Virus record (IMG/VR): IMGVR_UViG_3300036799_000081
Location: 1 to 46,313 of that record
DNA from: a virus
Strand: one strand, 5' to 3'
Length of the DNA stretch: 46,313 bases
Position numbers and translations under genes: made by a program. Of the stretch, positions 7,207-14,392 are shown one piece after another; within the stretch, counting starts at the first letter, position 1; each line of letters opens with the position of its first letter. Under the pieces are notes generated by a model. It was not told the DNA's origin, did not search any database, and saw only the letters and a list, made by a program, of their open reading frames with translations.

Positions 7207-7694
7207 CTTCAAGAGCGTTCGATCTCGCCTTGTTCGTCGGAACCCCCGTCAACGTCAACGACGCCAGCGTCGTCGCCGGGACCGGCCCGCCGTTCGTGAC
7301 GACGTTCAAGGCCGTCGCCCTGAGTTCGCCTCCCGGCGTCGTCGTCCACGCCAACGTCCCCGCCGCGAGCGCCCAAAACCAGATCATGATCTCCGGGCCC
7401 GGCCCGACCTACGCCTGGGCGCTCGGGACCAATCCCGCCGCCAGCGCCGCCGTCCCGCCTCCCGACGCCGTCGGGCAAGTGTTGATCGCCGACGGCGCGC
7501 CGACCTGGACGACGACGACGGCCGACGCCCTCGTCCAATACGGCGGCGCCTGCATGTTGGCGTCCGGCGGGGTTTTCAGCGTCGCCGCCAAATTGACCTT
7601 CATGACCACCGCGTCTCTCAGCGTCTGCGTCGACGGCGGCGACTCGTCGTTGTCGGCGCTCGACAATTTCGCGATCGACGCCGGAACTTTTTGA
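7203..7694 (+). CDS. tail fibre-associated structural protein
   Basis: 163 residues, starting inside the stop of the upstream fibre gene (ATGA). The composition is low-complexity beta type, rich in Ala, Val, Thr, Gly and Pro, with no charged clusters, as in tail fibre tips and decoration domains. One segment (PPPDAVGQVLIADGAPTWTT) resembles the VGQVLxADG-x-W phrases found in phage fibre proteins. It has no recognisable enzyme motif. The position between two fibre genes supports a virion-surface role. Confidence 0.65.
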   Translation: MTSRAFDLALFVGTPVNVNDASVVAGTGPPFVTTFKAVALSSPPGVVVHANVPAASAQNQIMISGPGPTYAWALGTNPAASAAVPPPDAVGQVLIADGAPTWTTTTADALVQYGGACMLASGGVFSVAAKLTFMTTASLSVCVDGGDSSLSALDNFAIDAGTF

Positions 7695-7735
7695 AGCCCG
7701 CGCCAGACGGCGCATCAAGGGAGCTTAGACAAGCA

Positions 7736-8143
7736 ATGTACACGGTCTATGAAATTGAAACGCCGGAGGGGAAATATGTCGGCGTCACCGGACGGTCCAT
7801 CAAAACCAGATTGAACGAGCTTCGTTGTCGGCGAAACTTCAACGGCGTGATTCGCGCCATTGCGAATTTTAAAGACCGAAATACTGCGCTGACGCTCGAA
7901 CTTGAGCTGCGGCCCGACTACCGCATGGGTCTTAATCGGGGCCGGGGTGGACGACATCAAAGCCTTCCGAGTTTTGGCGCGGCGAACGGCATGGCGAAAC
8001 GAGTGCGCGTCAAGGGAGTTGAATACCCCACCGTCATCGCCGCCGCACGAGCGCATGGCGTGTCCGAAACCGTAGCCAGCTATCGGCTCCGCGCTCCTGG
8101 CTTCCCGGCTTGGACCTACGCCATAGGAGGCAGCCATCACTAA
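7736..8143 (+). CDS. GIY-YIG homing endonuclease-like protein
   Basis: 135 residues. The N-terminus has the GIY-YIG pattern: TVYEI at 3-7, then KYVGVTG at 13-19, followed by basic residues (RSIKTRLNEL). The C-terminal part, VKGVEYPTVIAAARAHGVSE with TVASYRL, fits the IENR1/NUMOD DNA-binding repeat of homing endonucleases. Such free-standing nucleases cut phage lacking the gene and spread it. It interrupts the tail fibre cluster, has lower GC and different codon choice than its neighbours, and its 3' end overlaps the Shine-Dalgarno and start of the next fibre gene. GGGAG lies upstream of the ATG at 7736. Confidence 0.75.
   Translation: MYTVYEIETPEGKYVGVTGRSIKTRLNELRCRRNFNGVIRAIANFKDRNTALTLELELRPDYRMGLNRGRGGRHQSLPSFGAANGMAKRVRVKGVEYPTVIAAARAHGVSETVASYRLRAPGFPAWTYAIGGSHH
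8125..8138 (+). promoter_or_regulatory. consensus Shine-Dalgarno in front of an ATC codon
   Basis: AGGAGG (8125-8130) is followed after 5 nt by ATC (8136-8138), in frame with the tail fibre protein. The spacing is ideal for initiation, and no ATG, GTG or TTG is available at this position. It suggests AUC initiation, or an ATG changed to ATC. Confidence 0.55.
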
Positions 8144-9656
8144 CCGGCCTCAAATTTTACGCTCGTCCGTGACCGGCCAGCAGCCGTCGGCCGGGACGCG
8201 CGCTCCCGGCGAATTGTGGACGACGTTCCCCGACAAGCAATTGGGGGTCATCGACGCCTCGAAGACCGCGCAGCCCCTGATCGCCGTCAGGTTCTTCTCG
8301 ACGACGGCGATTTACGCCGCCGGCGACTACGTCGTCCAGGCCGGCCAGCTCTACCGCTCGAAGAGCGCCGTCGCCGCCGGCGCGTTCAACCCGGCGCAAT
8401 GGACCCTGACCGGCGGCTCGGTGCTGGTCAGCGCCGCCGCGCCGTCCAACCCGACGCCCGGCGACATGTGGTTCGACGCCGCCGGCGGGCAGCTTTACGT
8501 CTATTACAACGACGGCGACACCAGCCAGTGGGTGGTCGCCGTCAACCAGAACATCGCCGGCGGCGTCTATCTGCCGCTCGGCGGCGGCGCGATGTCGGGC
8601 GACATCGTCAACGGCGCCGTCCCTGACCCCACGATCGCCAAGGGCATCGCCAACAAGCGTTACGTCGACGCCGTCTACGCGGCGCTTGCGCCCGGAGCGC
8701 TGGGCGACAACCGGCTTGTCAACGGCGACATGCGGATCGACCAAAGGAACAATGGCGCGGGCGGGATAGCGGGCGGCTATACGGTTGATCGGTGGGCGAT
8801 CGGAGGAAGCCTAGCGCCGGGGCACGGGACATGGGGGCGCAATATCGGGGCGTTCTCGGGACCGGTCGGATTTCCGTATTATCTTGGGTATTCGGTGAGT
8901 TCCGCCATCACTCCCGCAGCGGCGGACGCTCTTGTTTTTCAGCAACCTATTGAAGCCGACACGGTGAGCGATTTCGCTTGGGGGAGCGCGAGCGCACAGC
9001 CGGTGACGCTGTCGTTCTGGGCTCAGTCCACTCTGACCGGAACGTTTGGCGGATCGATCCGCAATAACGCCGGAACGCGGTCTTATCCGTTTACCTTCTC
9101 GCTTCCCGCCGCAATCACATGGACCAAGATTGTCGTCGTCATTCCCGGCGACACCGCCGGAGCGTGGGTGATGAGCAGCAATGCTGCATCGTTGCTTGTG
9201 GCGTTTGATCTTGGCACAGGTTCGACCGGTCGCGGTCCTGCCGGCGCATGGGCGTCGACCCAGTATCTCGGCGCAACCGGCTCAGTCAGTCTCGTCACAA
9301 CGCTCAATGCGTATTTCTTCGTGACCGGCGTCAAGCTCGAAATAGGCTCCGTGGCGACGCCGTTCAATCGCTACTCGTTGGCTAAGAGCATGGCCGATTG
9401 CGAGCGGTATTACAGTGCTCACGGCTCGGTCACGCTGGGTGGCGCGGGGGTGAATGGCAGTCCGGCTTACTCCCCGTTAGGTTTCCCCGTCACCATGAGA
9501 GCGACCCCGACCGTCGCCTTTACTCCAGCGGGTCTTACCGGATGCACCGGAGGAACAGCAGCGGCCATTAACGCTGACGGGTTTACCAGTATCTTTAATA
9601 TGGCGGCGACAGTTTGGGCTGCGAACGCAACCTGGACGGCGAGCGCGGAGCTTTGA
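8136..9656 (+). CDS. tail fibre protein, copy A (probable ATC start)
   Basis: 506 residues if it starts at ATC 8136, reading (M)TNRPQILRSSVTGQ; a GTG at 8169 would remove 11 residues and has no ribosome binding site. The N-terminal part (AGTRAPGELWTTFPDKQLGV, then DASKTAQPLIAVRFF) is typical of phage fibre N-termini that anchor to the particle. It contains GDMWFDAAGGQLYVYYNDG and then the LVNGDMRIDQRNNG phrase that opens a beta-sandwich receptor-binding region in many phage fibres. The next gene is paralogous from the NGDMRIDQRNN motif onward (about residue 190) and both end in SAEL. The gene follows the GIY-YIG nuclease directly. Confidence 0.8.
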   Translation: MTNRPQILRSSVTGQQPSAGTRAPGELWTTFPDKQLGVIDASKTAQPLIAVRFFSTTAIYAAGDYVVQAGQLYRSKSAVAAGAFNPAQWTLTGGSVLVSAAAPSNPTPGDMWFDAAGGQLYVYYNDGDTSQWVVAVNQNIAGGVYLPLGGGAMSGDIVNGAVPDPTIAKGIANKRYVDAVYAALAPGALGDNRLVNGDMRIDQRNNGAGGIAGGYTVDRWAIGGSLAPGHGTWGRNIGAFSGPVGFPYYLGYSVSSAITPAAADALVFQQPIEADTVSDFAWGSASAQPVTLSFWAQSTLTGTFGGSIRNNAGTRSYPFTFSLPAAITWTKIVVVIPGDTAGAWVMSSNAASLLVAFDLGTGSTGRGPAGAWASTQYLGATGSVSLVTTLNAYFFVTGVKLEIGSVATPFNRYSLAKSMADCERYYSAHGSVTLGGAGVNGSPAYSPLGFPVTMRATPTVAFTPAGLTGCTGGTAAAINADGFTSIFNMAATVWAANATWTASAEL

Positions 9657-9658
9657 TC

Positions 9659-10834
9659 ATGGCGATCGATTTCCCAAGCTCCCCCGCCAACGGCCAAAGC
9701 TTCACCGCAGGCAACGTCACCTGGATCTGGGACGGCGTGAAATGGGGCGTCCCGACCACCGCCGGATCGGGCCTTTATCTGCCCCTCACCGGGGGCGTGA
9801 TGACTGGCGACATCACCCTCAAAGGCGACCCGGCCTTAGCCTTGCATCCCGCCACCAAGCGTTACGCCGACAGCATGGTGAACGACAACCGGATCATCAA
9901 CGGCGACATGCGGATCGACCAGCGTAACAACGGAGTGGGTGGGACGGCGGCGGGTTACACGGTAGATCGGTGGCAATACGCCACGACGCAAGTCGGAAAA
10001 ATAACTTGGGCGCGTGCCGCAGCTTCCGTTTCTGTCGGCTTCCCTTATTGCCTTAGTTTTGGATCTTCATCGGCTTATGCTGCGGCGGCGACGGATACGT
10101 TCGCCGTTTTTCAGCCAATAGAAGCCGATATGGCCAGCGACTTCGCGTGGGGAACTCCCAATGCGCAGTCAGTAACGCTATCATTTTTGGTACAGTCGTC
10201 GTTAACAGGCACTTTTAGCGGGGCGATACGCAACGCTCCAACCGCTAATCGCTCTTACCTGTTTACATATTCAATTCCTGCAGCAAATGTTATGAGTAAA
10301 GTTGTTGTTGTGGTCCCCGGCGACACAGGTGGGGCATGGACGCTGAGCGGGAACGGGAGTGGAGTGTCAGTACTCTTTGATCTCGGTTCAGGCTCAAATC
10401 TTCGCACTACTGCTGGAGCGTGGACGAACGGCAATTATCTTTGCGCGACCGGCGCGGTTAGCGTCGTCGCCGCCAACGGCGCGACCTTTTATCTGACCGG
10501 CGTCAAGCTGGAGGTTGGCTCCGTCGCCACGCCCTACAATCGGCAGTCGCTAGCTAAGAGCATGGCTGATTGCCAGAGGTATTACAATAGCATGGCAGGT
10601 CAACCAGCAAGCGGTTATACTGGAATTGCCGCCCAGCAAGCTTATTTTTGTATGACTATCCCGACAATGAGAGCCGCTCCAACTGTGAACTTCACGAATA
10701 TAACTTATAATTATAATTCATCCAATCTTGTTGTTAACGGCAGCGGACCAGCGGTCTTTGGATTTAATTTTGGCATGCCAGTAATTGGGTCTGGGGCCGT
10801 AACTTTTACTGCACTGTTGAGCGCGGAGCTTTGA
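9659..10834 (+). CDS. tail fibre protein, copy B
   Basis: 391 residues. A short N-terminus (MAIDFPSSPANGQSFTAGNV, then TWIWDGVKWG) is a common fibre adhesin opening. YLPLTGGVMTGDITLKGDPA and HPATKRYADS match the fibre trimerisation or shaft repeat phrases. From NGDMRIDQRNNGVGG onward it parallels the upstream fibre, including VTLSF, KLEVGSVATPYNR and SLAKSMADCQRYY, and also ends in SAEL. The distal third is clearly more AT-rich than the rest, which suggests a recently exchanged receptor-binding tip. Confidence 0.8.
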   Translation: MAIDFPSSPANGQSFTAGNVTWIWDGVKWGVPTTAGSGLYLPLTGGVMTGDITLKGDPALALHPATKRYADSMVNDNRIINGDMRIDQRNNGVGGTAAGYTVDRWQYATTQVGKITWARAAASVSVGFPYCLSFGSSSAYAAAATDTFAVFQPIEADMASDFAWGTPNAQSVTLSFLVQSSLTGTFSGAIRNAPTANRSYLFTYSIPAANVMSKVVVVVPGDTGGAWTLSGNGSGVSVLFDLGSGSNLRTTAGAWTNGNYLCATGAVSVVAANGATFYLTGVKLEVGSVATPYNRQSLAKSMADCQRYYNSMAGQPASGYTGIAAQQAYFCMTIPTMRAAPTVNFTNITYNYNSSNLVVNGSGPAVFGFNFGMPVIGSGAVTFTALLSAEL

Positions 10835-10836
10835 CC

Positions 10837-11070
10837 ATGACCTACACCGAAGTTTGGGACGTAATGCAGGGCCGAGTCAGCGACAGCATGATTCAGCGCG
10901 ACGTGGATCAAGCTTTCATCCCGTTCGATGAAGCCAACACCGATTACGTCGAATATCTAGCGTGGCTCGACGAGGGCAACGAGCCGACGCCCTACGCGCC
11001 GCCCGCGCAAGCAAAGACCGATCCGTCGCTGACCACGACGCGCACGGTGACGCGCACGACGCAACGATGA
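10837..11070 (+). CDS. small fibre-linked protein, XkdW-like
   Basis: 77 residues. The core FIPFDEANTDYVEYLAWLDE followed by GN matches the IPxDxxNxDYxxYLxWxxxGN pattern of XkdW-like and fibre-assembly-associated small phage proteins, usually encoded directly after fibre genes, as here. The tail is Thr/Pro-rich. ATG at 10837 lies 2 nt after the previous stop, and the stop overlaps the endolysin start (ATGA). Its molecular role is not established. Confidence 0.7.
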   Translation: MTYTEVWDVMQGRVSDSMIQRDVDQAFIPFDEANTDYVEYLAWLDEGNEPTPYAPPAQAKTDPSLTTTRTVTRTTQR

Positions 11071-11591
11071 CCGATTGGCGCAGCGTCATCTCGATCATGG
11101 AGCCGACCGCGAAGCCGTGGATCGTGGACGGCCTGGTCGACGCCATGCCGGTTCTGATCGAACGCTACAAGATCGACACGGCGCTACGCCAACAGCATTT
11201 CCTGGCGACCTGCGCGCACGAGAGCGACCACTTCCACACCACCGTCGAATACGCGTCAGGCGCGGCCTACGAGGGCCGCAAGGATCTCGGCAATACATAC
11301 AAGGGCGACGGCAAGCGCTTCAGGGGCCGGGGCCTGATCCAGCTCACCGGGCGCGCCAATTACCGAGCCGCCGGCGACGAGTTCAAAACCGACTTCGTCG
11401 CCGACCCGGATAAGGTCGCGCGTTTTCCCTGGGCGGCGCTTGTGTCCGGTTGGTTCTGGCATAAGAACGAAATCAACAGGCACGCCGACAACGACGACCC
11501 GCGCGCCGTGTGCAAAGTGGTGAACGGCGGCCTCAACGGGCTGCAAAGCCGGATCGATCTGACCCGGATCGCGGGAAGGGCGCTCGCATGA
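11067..11591 (+). CDS. endolysin, glycoside hydrolase family 19
   Basis: 174 residues, single domain without signal peptide. HFLATCAHESDHFHTTVEYA (44-63) carries the GH19 catalytic Glu pair (E52 as acid, E61 as base). RFRGRGLIQLTGRANYR (84-100) is the diagnostic GH19 core and VVNGGLNGLQ a conserved late segment. It would cleave the glycan strand of peptidoglycan at lysis. Because it has no export signal it needs a holin; the next gene encodes a small membrane protein and overlaps its stop by ATGA. Confidence 0.9.
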   Translation: MTDWRSVISIMEPTAKPWIVDGLVDAMPVLIERYKIDTALRQQHFLATCAHESDHFHTTVEYASGAAYEGRKDLGNTYKGDGKRFRGRGLIQLTGRANYRAAGDEFKTDFVADPDKVARFPWAALVSGWFWHKNEINRHADNDDPRAVCKVVNGGLNGLQSRIDLTRIAGRALA

Positions 11592-11770
11592 CGCTCGGCG
11601 GCGCGGCCAACGAGACGATCAAGGGCCTGTCCAGCCAGCCGATGTTGCTCTTGGTGGCCGCGCTCAACGTGATGATGATCGGCGGCTTGCTTTATGTCGC
11701 CAAAGCGCAGCAAGAAGAACGGGCGACGATGATGCGCGGTTTAATGGATAATTGCGGCAAGCATTCTTGA
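11588..11770 (+). CDS. small membrane protein, candidate holin
   Basis: 60 residues with one hydrophobic helix (about 19-40: MLLLVAALNVMMIGGLLYVA) and a charged C-terminus (KAQQEERATMMRGLMDNCGK). The N-terminus is short and polar. Overlap with the endolysin (ATGA) and size fit a single-span holin or another lysis-cassette membrane protein. There is no homology evidence beyond topology, so the lysis role is inferred from position. Confidence 0.6.
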   Translation: MTLGGAANETIKGLSSQPMLLLVAALNVMMIGGLLYVAKAQQEERATMMRGLMDNCGKHS

Positions 11771-11795
11771 GGAAACTAAAAAGGAGGCGAAACGC

Positions 11796-12221
11796 ATGAC
11801 TAAAGTTGTGATCGTGGGCGAAGTCTACACGTCGCCGAGCGAACCTCCGGGCTTGTGGCCGGGGGGAGGCGGCGGCGAGCATCCGGGCAACCGGCCTCCG
11901 GGTTCCGGCAACTACCCGACCACGGGGCCAGTCCCCCCCGGCAGGCCAACCGATCCCGGCTATGGACAGCCGGATTGGGGCGGGCGTCCCAGCAACCGGC
12001 CTCCGGGCAGCGGCCCCGGCGGGCGGATCGACAATTCTCTGCCGGAAGGCGAACCCGTCCCGCCCGACGCCATCAATCCGCCGCTCCCCGATCCGCCGGA
12101 GGAATACGCCGACAAGGTGATCGTCGCGATCAAGAAGCCTAACGAAGATTGGCGCGTCACCGCTTACGAGGCCGACGCGTTCCCCGGTCAGGGCCTGCCT
12201 CCGGCGCCCGAGCCTAAGTAA
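11796..12221 (+). CDS. Pro/Gly-rich hypothetical protein
   Basis: 141 residues. The middle (about 15-90) is Gly/Pro-rich and almost certainly disordered, with the phrase NRPPGSG occurring twice and related phrases around it. The ends (MTKVVIVGEVY and KVIVAIKKPNEDWRVTAYEA) look like beta strands. The start has the strong ribosome binding site AAAGGAGG 9 nt before ATG. It lies between the lysis genes and a DUF3309-type membrane protein. No family is recognised. Confidence 0.65.
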   Translation: MTKVVIVGEVYTSPSEPPGLWPGGGGGEHPGNRPPGSGNYPTTGPVPPGRPTDPGYGQPDWGGRPSNRPPGSGPGGRIDNSLPEGEPVPPDAINPPLPDPPEEYADKVIVAIKKPNEDWRVTAYEADAFPGQGLPPAPEPK

Positions 12222-12234
12222 AAGACAAAACGTC

Positions 12235-12414
12235 GTGAGCCCCCTCGTCCTTGTCCTTCTGGTCGTTCTCGTCATCATTCTCTTGGGCGGGCTCGGAGGG
12301 GGCTCGTACATCCATGCGTGGCCGTACGGCTACGGTTTCGGCCACGGCGGCGTCAGCGTCGTCGGCGTCTTGTTGATCGTTCTGCTCATCGCCGCTTTTA
12401 TGGGGCATCTCTGA
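12235..12414 (+). CDS. DUF3309-like small membrane protein
   Basis: 59 residues from GTG. Two very hydrophobic helices (VLVLLVVLVIILLGGLGG near 4-22 and SVVGVLLIVLLIAAF near 40-55) flank a short aromatic Gly-rich turn (HAWPYGYGFGHGG). This helix, Gly-Trp-Tyr turn, helix arrangement is that of the DUF3309 family, frequent in Rhizobiales chromosomes; its function is unknown. A holin or cell-envelope role is possible given the nearby endolysin. The stop overlaps the next ATG (TGATG). Confidence 0.65.
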   Translation: MSPLVLVLLVVLVIILLGGLGGGSYIHAWPYGYGFGHGGVSVVGVLLIVLLIAAFMGHL

Positions 12415-12830
12415 TGGATCAAGCTCAAGCCGTCCAAGACGCGGCCAAGAACGACGGTCCCTCCCAGCAGGCGCTGTCCAACGCCGACTTGGCGTTCGCG
12501 TCCAAACACCCGAGGGCCGTCGTGCGGGCGATGAAACCGCGCGTCGCGTCGCAACTCGCTCTCGCCGCGCCGGTCAACACCGTTCCGCCGGTGATCTCCG
12601 GAACCGGAGCCGTCGGCCAGACGCTGACCATCGCCAACGCCGGGACCTGGGCGGGCGGCGGCTCGCGCGCCTACAAATGGCAGCGCGACGGCGTCGACAT
12701 CGCCGGCGCGATCTCGATCGCCTACGTCCTGGTCGCCGGGGATTCGACCCATTCGGTCCGCGCCGTCGTCGTCCAAACCAACGCCAACGGGACAACGAGC
12801 GCCAACTCGAACGCCATCGCGGTAAGCTAG
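12414..12830 (+). CDS. Ig-like domain protein
   Basis: 138 residues. After a 50-residue helical, polar N-terminus comes one bacterial Ig-like domain: PPVISGTGAVGQTLTIANAG, then GTWAGG, YKWQRDGVDIAGA and a C-terminal strand ending in SANSNAIAVS. This is the G-tLt-GtW-YqW-dG-I-GA pattern of Ig-like modules common on phage particles, thought to bind surfaces weakly. It starts inside the stop of the DUF3309-like gene. It might be a head decoration or tail-surface protein. Confidence 0.7.
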   Translation: MDQAQAVQDAAKNDGPSQQALSNADLAFASKHPRAVVRAMKPRVASQLALAAPVNTVPPVISGTGAVGQTLTIANAGTWAGGGSRAYKWQRDGVDIAGAISIAYVLVAGDSTHSVRAVVVQTNANGTTSANSNAIAVS

Positions 12831-12835
12831 GTCGC

Positions 12836-14389
12836 TTGAAGCCGCTCGGCGCCCAGGAGCTTCGCTACCTCGCCGCCCTCAAGCGCCAACGGGCGATCAT
12901 CGACGCACGCGAGAAACTGATCCCGTTCGCGCGCTTTTTGCGACCCGATCCCAATCATTCCGAAGACACCGGCTTCTCGACCTACGAAGCCGTCCGCCAT
13001 CACGAAGTGATCGCCCACGCGCTCGAAGCCGTCGAGGCCGGGCTCATTCGCCGGCTCATCATCAATTGCCCTCCGCGACATGGAAAAAGCGAGCTGGCCA
13101 GCAGGCTTTTTCCGGCGTGGTACATCGGCCGCAACACCGGCGAGAGCATCATTCAGGCGAGCTACAATGAAAAGTTCTCTTGGGACTTTGGCCGCGAGGT
13201 TCGGCAGATCATCGAAGACCGCGCTTACCAGCAGATCTTTCCCAGCGTCCTCATCAACACCGCGTCCGTGGACCGGATCGAGACGATGTCAGGCTCCAAA
13301 CTTTTCTTCACTGGACGCGGCGGCTCGATCACGGGGCGAGGCTCCGTTGGACTTGTCCTGGACGACCTGTTCAAGGATCGCGTCGAAGCCGACAGCCCCA
13401 CCACCCGCGAGAAGGTTTGGAACTGGTTCAACCAGGTCGCTCGAACTCGACTTCTCACGTTCGCCGGATGGATCGTTCTCATTAACACCCGATGGCACGA
13501 AGACGATGTCGTCGGGCGACTGACCGACCCGCATAACGCCTCCTACAGCGAAGACGAGGCGCGCAAGTGGCGGATCATCGATCTCCCGGCCCTGGCCCGC
13601 GACAACGACCCTTTAGGCCGCAAGGAGGGCGAAGCGTTGTGGCCGCAGCGGTTTCCGGTCCCCTATCTCGAAGACCTGAGAACCGCCGACCCGCGCGGCT
13701 TCCAGAGCCTCTACCAGGGCTCCCCGACGCCGGACAAAGGCAACTTTTTCGACAGCGCGCACATCCAGACCTATCTTCGCGCCGACATGCCCAAGCGCGA
13801 GGACCTGCGCTTTTACGCGGCGAGCGATCACGCCGTCTCGACCGCGCAAGATCGCGACAAGACCTGTTGCGGAGTCATGGGCGTCGACAAGGACGCCAAC
13901 ATCTGGATCATGCCGGACATTGTCTGGGGCCGGTATGCGACCGACTATGTGGTCGAGCAGATGATAAGTCTCATGTTCAAGTTCAAACCCCTGTTCTGGT
14001 GGGCCGAGAAAGGCCACATCTCGAAGTCGATCGGCCCGTTCCTGCGCAAGCGGATGCTGGAGCGCTCGGTGTTCTGCCCGATCCTCGAAGTGAACCCGAC
14101 GCACGACAAGAAGACGCGAGCGCAGGCGATCAACGCCCGCATGGCGCAGCGGATGGTGTATTTTCCGAGCTTCGCGCCGTGGTGGGGCGAGGCCCGCGAC
14201 CAGCTTTTAAAATTTCCCTTTGGCAGCCACGACGATTTTGTCGATATGCTCGCCTGGCTCGGCCTGGGCTTAGGGCTCCAGCACGTTCCGATGGGTAAAA
14301 AACCCCGGGACGAGGGGCCGAAGGTCGGCACTTTGGGCTGGATCAAGGCCGAGGGCAAAAGAACCCTCACGAACAGCGCGGGATGGTGA
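12836..14389 (+). CDS. terL: terminase large subunit
   Basis: 517 residues from TTG (12836). The ATPase domain has Walker A in NCPPRHGKSELASR (78-91) and Walker B in VGLVLDDLF (171-179, D176/D177), with the coupling phrase IVLINTRWHEDD. The C-terminal nuclease has YAASDHAVS (first acidic residue) and GSHDDFVDMLAWLGLGLG (late acidic pair). It packages DNA into the head through the portal, which is the next gene. The weak AAGCTAGG site and TTG start suggest modest translation; an ATG-started version would lose the conserved N-terminus. Confidence 0.92.
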   Translation: MKPLGAQELRYLAALKRQRAIIDAREKLIPFARFLRPDPNHSEDTGFSTYEAVRHHEVIAHALEAVEAGLIRRLIINCPPRHGKSELASRLFPAWYIGRNTGESIIQASYNEKFSWDFGREVRQIIEDRAYQQIFPSVLINTASVDRIETMSGSKLFFTGRGGSITGRGSVGLVLDDLFKDRVEADSPTTREKVWNWFNQVARTRLLTFAGWIVLINTRWHEDDVVGRLTDPHNASYSEDEARKWRIIDLPALARDNDPLGRKEGEALWPQRFPVPYLEDLRTADPRGFQSLYQGSPTPDKGNFFDSAHIQTYLRADMPKREDLRFYAASDHAVSTAQDRDKTCCGVMGVDKDANIWIMPDIVWGRYATDYVVEQMISLMFKFKPLFWWAEKGHISKSIGPFLRKRMLERSVFCPILEVNPTHDKKTRAQAINARMAQRMVYFPSFAPWWGEARDQLLKFPFGSHDDFVDMLAWLGLGLGLQHVPMGKKPRDEGPKVGTLGWIKAEGKRTLTNSAGW

Positions 14390-14392
14390 GCG

